From NCBI GenBank assembly GCA_045615345.1, contig JAZLER010000034.1, forward strand, positions 3,784 to 67,783: a stretch of 64,000 nucleotides of DNA. Reading direction: 5' to 3'. Every line of letters starts with the position of its first letter. Positions within the stretch are counted from its first letter, which is position 1. A model generated the notes under the pieces. The model saw only the letters and a program-made list of their open reading frames with translations, did no database searches and was not told the DNA's origin. Positions 59,756-64,000 of this stretch are shown one piece after another. This DNA comes from Fumia sp045615345. Its GTDB lineage: Bacteria > Bacillota > Clostridia > Oscillospirales > Ruminococcaceae. Made by a program: the position numbers and the translations under genes.

Positions 59756-60571
59756 TTTTTAATTATTGTAAACATTCGTACCACAACACATCATATTAAT
59801 TTCCGTGCACGCCCCAAAGTTATCTGAAACCACTTCACCCCGTGCACCTTTTCGGAACATCACCACTTACAATATATAATAAACGCTTGCCCCTTAATTG
59901 TTCACGCCCCAAAGCTGTCATTTTAATTTTGCATTCATTCTGCACTCTGCATTAATTCTGCCCTTTGCACTCATTTGGCACTTTACATTCATTATGCATT
60001 ATGAATTTTGCACTCTGCATTAATTCTGCGCGCCCCAAACCCGTTTTTTCCACTTTGAGGCGCGCTCATATGAGGTCGCAGTTGTAAGGGTTTGCTCCCC
60101 ACAATAACTCATATTCTATCTCCGTGCACGCCCCAAACCTGCGTTTTGTATCTCTGCGCAACTTTTCTTGTAAAAAGTTTGACGGAGCAGTTTCCTGCCC
60201 CGTCTTTTTACATGAAAGGAGTATAAAATGAGTAGCAGGAATAATGGCTACCCGTCAGGTCTTTTTCCTGACAATACCATTCTAACACATAAAAAAGTAA
60301 CAAAAGTAACATTTTTAAAATTTTTTTTAAATTAATTAAAAACCATAGGCGTGACATAAAAAAATCAGCGTGTCGGGACCGCCAAACCCTGCGATATTTA
60401 TCATAAGTTTAAATGACATCGTAAGGGCAATTCACGAATTGCCCGTATTAACCCAACCGAAAATCTCATCGTAGGGAATGACCTGTGTGTCATTCCGACT
60501 CGATAGTGAATGACAGTCCTGTGGACAAATGTAGCATCTGTCCCTGCATAGATTTTCATTCAAATAAAAGC
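59756..60571. other. Gene-poor right border of the prophage
   Basis: Three copies of the motif CGCCCCAAA (two within GTGCACGCCCCAAA), repeats of TGCACTCTGCATTAATTCTG, a plus-strand hairpin GACGG...CCGTC followed by T5 near 60190-60208, and palindromes GGGCAATTC-ACGAATTGCCC and GGAATGAC...GTCATTCC near 60426-60500. A 35-codon plus-strand frame (60228, MSSRNNGYPSGLF) has GGAG upstream but is unconvincing. No integrase or attachment site was found. Confidence 0.5.
60296..60335. repeat. GTTACTTTTGTTAC element, copy 2
   Basis: Minus strand: AAAAATGTTACTTTTGTTAC, then TTAGAAT about 20 bp further, upstream of the head/barnase gene. Same core as 49649-49685. Possibly an operator or activator site of a late promoter. 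Confidence 0.45.
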
Positions 60572-60599
60572 AAAAAAGAGGCCTCCTTACGGAAGCCTC
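60572..60599 (-). terminator. Terminator of the large surface-protein gene
   Basis: GAGGC and GCCTC arms (60599-60578) with inner TCC/GGA pairs and GTAA loop, followed by TTTTTT on the minus strand. Confidence 0.85.
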
Positions 60600-60624
60600 A
60601 ATTTTTTTAAAAAATTCTTACCTA

Positions 60625-63600
60625 TTACGGAATTTTGCTGTCAAATACAGATGTCTGGTTAGCAACCTTACGGTTAACCTGCAATACGTCAGCAGCGTTG
60701 ATAAGATCATCTTTTGTTGTGAACTTAGTAACGTTAGCAACTTTAAGTCTGTAATCAGCGTTTGCAACCTGATTGAACATGGAGCTCATGTTAGCAATCT
60801 TACGGTTGATCTGCAATACGTCACCTGCGTTGATGATACCATCACCTGTTACATCACCGTAGAGCCAGATTTCAACATCCTGAGCAACATCAGCATCAAC
60901 TACTTCTACCACATATTCATGGTCAGCATGTTTTGTCTTGGAAACTTTAACAGTGTAAGCACCGGGAGCAACATCTTCGAATGCGTAGGTACCTGTTTTG
61001 CCAGCGATTGTTGTAGAAGCTACAACTTCACCATTAGCAATGAGTTCTACTGTTGCAGTTTCTGTAGAACCGGATTTTGTGAGAGAACCTGTTACTGCAT
61101 AACCTGTAACAACAGGAGCTTCAGCAACTGTAACTGCGCATGTAGCGGAGTAAACAGCAGCTGTTTCGCCACTTTCAAGAGTGTTTGTAACTACAACGTA
61201 GTAGTTACCGCCATCATCGAGTGTAGCAACAACAGTGTATGTAGCATCTGTTGCGCCTTCGATAGCAGCTTCATCTTTGTACCACTGGTAAGAGAGTGTA
61301 CCACCGTCAGAAACGGAAGCTTCAACAGCGAGTGTCAATTCATTACCTTCTGTAACTTCATAAGTACCTTCAAGGTCAGTAGAAATTACAGGAGTTTCAG
61401 CAGGGATAACTGCTTCTTCAACTGCAACTACACAAGCTGTAGAGGGAACCATTGTAACCAATTCTTCTGTAAGAGTATTAGTAACTTCTACATAGTAAAC
61501 GCCTGCTGCTTCTTCAGTAGCATCATAGATACCATAGTAGTATTCTGTTTCGCCTTCAATAGCTTCGCCATCTTTGAACCACTGGTAAGAAAGTGTACCG
61601 CCGTCAACAACAGAAGCTTCTACAGAGAGAACGAGGCTGTCGCCCAAAGTTACTGTTTCATTGGGGTTAAGGTCTGTTGTGAATACAGGAGCTTCAGCTG
61701 CGGGAGCATCACCGAGTACCAATACTTCAGACATAAACATCATAGAGCCGTTGTAAGAAGAAACTGTTACATAACGAGCTCTTACGGGTTCTTCAGCTTT
61801 AACGGAAGCAACCTGGATACCTGCACGGTTAGTATCAGTATTGTTCCACTCGCCCATCTTAGTCCACTCTTCTTCAGTGGAGTTTCTGTAGCTTACAGAG
61901 AACTTACCGGGAAGTTTGATACCGGAGTTGTTTGTAGACATAACGATTGCTTTAACTTCGTCAAATTTAACGCCGTATTCGCCGAAGTCAAATGTAATCT
62001 GAGCAGTTTTCCAGGAACCGAAACCAACATAACCTGCGTTACCATAAGAAACAGCTGTGGGAACATTACCATCGGTAAGTTCTTTCATATCTGTATCCTG
62101 GTAGTTAGAGTTAGTATAAACAACGTTAGCTTCGTAGTTGTTGTATTCATAAGGCATACCTGCAGCGTAGTTATAAACTTCGCCTTCAACTTTTACTGTA
62201 ACTTCATCAGAAGCGTAAGCATAAGCCATACCGTCAGCAGATTTGTTTTCTACATATACTTTGTATACAGCATCTTCTGCTTCAGCAACACCTGCAACAG
62301 TGTAAATCTGGCTTGTATTGGAAAGAGTAAAGCTTCCTTTGTACCACTGGTATGTAGTCTTTTCGCCTTCAGCCATTGTACCTTCGATTGTTGTAACAGT
62401 ATCAAGGGATACATAATCGCCTGCAGCAACTGTTACAACATCATCATTTGTAATTTCAATAGAAGGAACTGCAACAGTGGATGTGGGCATTACGAGAGCA
62501 ACATCAGCAACATCTTCTTCAGTTTCGCCTGCGTAAGCATCATAGAACATTTCAAATTCTGTAAATGCTGTCACATATGTGCCTCTTCTACCAACGATAT
62601 TGAAACGGATTTTGCTTGCAACGATATCTTCTTCAGATGAGAAGTAGTAAGTTTTCTGAGATTCGTAAGGAAGACTTGTAGGAGCGTTAAGTTTGTACCA
62701 AACGCCGTCTTTGTAAGCTTCGATAACTACATCTTTATAGTCTGCATAGTCAGCAGCAAAGGACTGTTTCATAGCTGTATGGATAACAAGCTGTTTAAAT
62801 GTTGTGTTTTCACCGAGGTCAAATTCAAGGTAACCTGTGTCGTTGAAACCAACGATACCTGCTGTTGTGGAGTAAGCTTTATCTATAGCGTAGTCGCCGT
62901 CAGTAAGCCATTTGTACATAGCTGGAAGTTTGGAAGGACCGTTACTATAGATAAACTGTACATCAGCGATATTAGTTGTCCATCTTGCACCTTCCATGAG
63001 GTTGCCTTCTTTAGGAGCTGTGGGGTCATAGCCTTCAGAACCTGTTACACCATATACCATACCTTCGGACATAAAGTGCAGACCTGCGTTTGAAACGCCG
63101 TCAACTTCAACTGTGATGTAACGGGCAAATACGGGTTCAGCTGCATCTACTTCTGCAACCATAACACCAACTTTGTTCTTTTCAGCATATGTCCATGTGC
63201 CGAGTTCTTCAAAGATAGCGTTGTTTGTAGAGTAGTAGAATGTAACTTTACCGGGCATTGTAAGACCGGCTGTAGCTGTGTTCATCAAAACTGCAGCAGC
63301 ACCGTCTACTGTGCAAACTTCGCCAAGGTCAATTGTAAAGGAAAGACCTGCGTTATTACCAGCACCAACATAACCTGCGTTACCATAGTTAACAGCAGAA
63401 GGAATGTTACCGTCTGTCATTTCTTTGGTATCTGTGTCAGGGTAGTTGGACATATAGCTGGATGTCCATGTGTAAGCTTTGTTAAGAGCGAGGTTTGTTC
63501 TTTCGCCTTCAACTTCAACTACAACGGAAGTTGTGTTAACAGCAGGGTTGTTAGCACCTTTGTTTGTTGCTTCGAATGTGTATACACCTGCAGTATCAGC

Positions 63601-64000
63601 TGTGATACCGGAAAGTGTAAGCAAAGGAGCTGTTTCGCCAACGATAACTTCATCGTCTTTGAGCCATCTGTAAGAAAGTGTACCACCGTCTGTTACGGAA
63701 GCATCACCGATGATTGTTACAGCAGTACCAGCTTTAACAGTCATAGCTTCAGCGTTGAGAGAAACTTCAGGTGTTTCCATCTTGGAAAGGTTTACTTCGA
63801 GAGCACCGATAGCATCTTCTGTTTTGATTTCAGAGAATACCTGGATTTCGGAAATAGCTACTGTGTTGTAACCCTTACCGGAAGCTTTCATAACAGAAAC
63901 TCTTACACCGTCAGCAACAATTGCTTCTTCAGATGTAAAAGCAAGGATGGAACCTGCTTTGTCGCCGGGCATACCTTCTACAGTACCTGCAGCACACCAT
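60625..64000 (-). CDS. Large secreted Ig/discoidin/dockerin protein, 5' end beyond window
   Basis: The frame is open to the right edge (the codons before the first ATG at 63972 are sense), so the start lies outside. Visible, about 1125 residues: end of a jelly-roll module, Ig-like domain (VKAGTAVTIIGDASVTDGGT), discoidin-like module with YPDTDTKEMTDG, NPCBM-like module, Ig-like domain, second discoidin-like module (YQDTDMKELTDG), two more Ig-like domains (GGTLSYQWFKDGEAIEG, GGTLSYQWYKDEAAIEG), a carboxypeptidase-regulatory-like beta-sandwich (YAFEDVAPGAYTVKV) and a dockerin (GDVTGDGIINAGDVLQINRK, then LINAADVLQVNRK). Carbohydrate-binding surface or cellulosome-like component; no catalytic domain seen in this part. 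Confidence 0.85.
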   Translation of the reverse strand, partial: WCAAGTVEGMPGDKAGSILAFTSEEAIVADGVRVSVMKASGKGYNTVAISEIQVFSEIKTEDAIGALEVNLSKMETPEVSLNAEAMTVKAGTAVTIIGDASVTDGGTLSYRWLKDDEVIVGETAPLLTLSGITADTAGVYTFEATNKGANNPAVNTTSVVVEVEGERTNLALNKAYTWTSSYMSNYPDTDTKEMTDGNIPSAVNYGNAGYVGAGNNAGLSFTIDLGEVCTVDGAAAVLMNTATAGLTMPGKVTFYYSTNNAIFEELGTWTYAEKNKVGVMVAEVDAAEPVFARYITVEVDGVSNAGLHFMSEGMVYGVTGSEGYDPTAPKEGNLMEGARWTTNIADVQFIYSNGPSKLPAMYKWLTDGDYAIDKAYSTTAGIVGFNDTGYLEFDLGENTTFKQLVIHTAMKQSFAADYADYKDVVIEAYKDGVWYKLNAPTSLPYESQKTYYFSSEEDIVASKIRFNIVGRRGTYVTAFTEFEMFYDAYAGETEEDVADVALVMPTSTVAVPSIEITNDDVVTVAAGDYVSLDTVTTIEGTMAEGEKTTYQWYKGSFTLSNTSQIYTVAGVAEAEDAVYKVYVENKSADGMAYAYASDEVTVKVEGEVYNYAAGMPYEYNNYEANVVYTNSNYQDTDMKELTDGNVPTAVSYGNAGYVGFGSWKTAQITFDFGEYGVKFDEVKAIVMSTNNSGIKLPGKFSVSYRNSTEEEWTKMGEWNNTDTNRAGIQVASVKAEEPVRARYVTVSSYNGSMMFMSEVLVLGDAPAAEAPVFTTDLNPNETVTLGDSLVLSVEASVVDGGTLSYQWFKDGEAIEGETEYYYGIYDATEEAAGVYYVEVTNTLTEELVTMVPSTACVVAVEEAVIPAETPVISTDLEGTYEVTEGNELTLAVEASVSDGGTLSYQWYKDEAAIEGATDATYTVVATLDDGGNYYVVVTNTLESGETAAVYSATCAVTVAEAPVVTGYAVTGSLTKSGSTETATVELIANGEVVASTTIAGKTGTYAFEDVAPGAYTVKVSKTKHADHEYVVEVVDADVAQDVEIWLYGDVTGDGIINAGDVLQINRKIANMSSMFNQVANADYRLKVANVTKFTTKDDLINAADVLQVNRKVANQTSVFDSKIP

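Noticed and set aside
60228..60335. 35-codon plus-strand frame with GGAG upstream
   Set aside because: It ends within the GTTAC element and has no homolog I know; kept only as a note in the border region.
60919..62640. 573-codon open frame on the plus strand, Cys/Ser/Phe-rich
   Set aside because: It is antisense to the Ig/discoidin/dockerin gene; the composition is that of a mirror frame of repetitive codons, with no ribosome-binding site and no recognisable domain.

Overview
The window looks like the chromosome of a low-GC Gram-positive anaerobe of the Clostridia (gut Oscillospiraceae-like). The reasons are a Firmicutes-order rimP-nusA-rnpM-ylxQ-infB-rbfA-nrnA-truB-ribF operon, strong GGAGG ribosome-binding sites, sigma-A promoters with 17-bp spacers, dockerin-bearing secreted proteins and a PBSX/Xkd-type prophage.

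Layout. (1) 1-13901: five paralogous secreted DUF4855 proteins, one on the minus strand and cut by the window edge, four in tandem on the plus strand. They combine discoidin-like and NPCBM-like jelly-roll modules with a DUF4855 barrel, and the four complete ones end in a dockerin. A divergent promoter pair lies between gene 1 and gene 2. (2) 13902-21707: a translation/transcription operon with its own promoter, a leader hairpin and a terminator. (3) 21711-24483: minus-strand housekeeping genes (dCMP deaminase, AI-2E family permease, zinc-ribbon protein, SigH-like sigma factor) plus a tRNA-like relic. (4) 24581-25345: an orphan plus-strand gene with a good promoter. (5) about 25484-59750: a rearranged, apparently defective contractile-tail prophage read on the minus strand. 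It has MuF-like protein/barnase, portal, scaffold, terminase (out of order), capsid, connectors, sheath, tube, tail chaperone with a frameshift site, a tiny tape-measure remnant, baseplate genes, a kelch-type fibre, holin-like proteins and two cell-wall peptidases. No integrase, repressor, replication genes or small terminase are visible. (6) 60572-64000: the 3' part of a large secreted Ig/discoidin/dockerin protein.

The unusual part is the cargo of the prophage. Large toxin-like proteins sit between the structural genes. Two different N-terminal domains (one starting MNLKGSNG, one starting MRPRDKDD) are joined to exchangeable C-terminal domains. Three of these genes (toxins A, B and C) share one C-terminal domain of about 250 residues, which I do not recognise. 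Each of the three converges, within 2 to 33 bp, on a plus-strand gene for a roughly six-helix membrane protein that has its own consensus promoter. A fourth toxin ends in an Ntox44-like RNase domain. Truncated toxin fragments, a family of about four-helix membrane proteins with near-identical 3' ends, REP/MITE-like repeats and a broken barnase-barstar pair complete the picture. I infer an island in which a phage-tail particle, or lysis of the producer, releases modular polymorphic toxins while the host makes the matching immunity proteins constitutively. The immunity and toxin assignments are inferences from layout and sequence similarity within the window, not from experiments.
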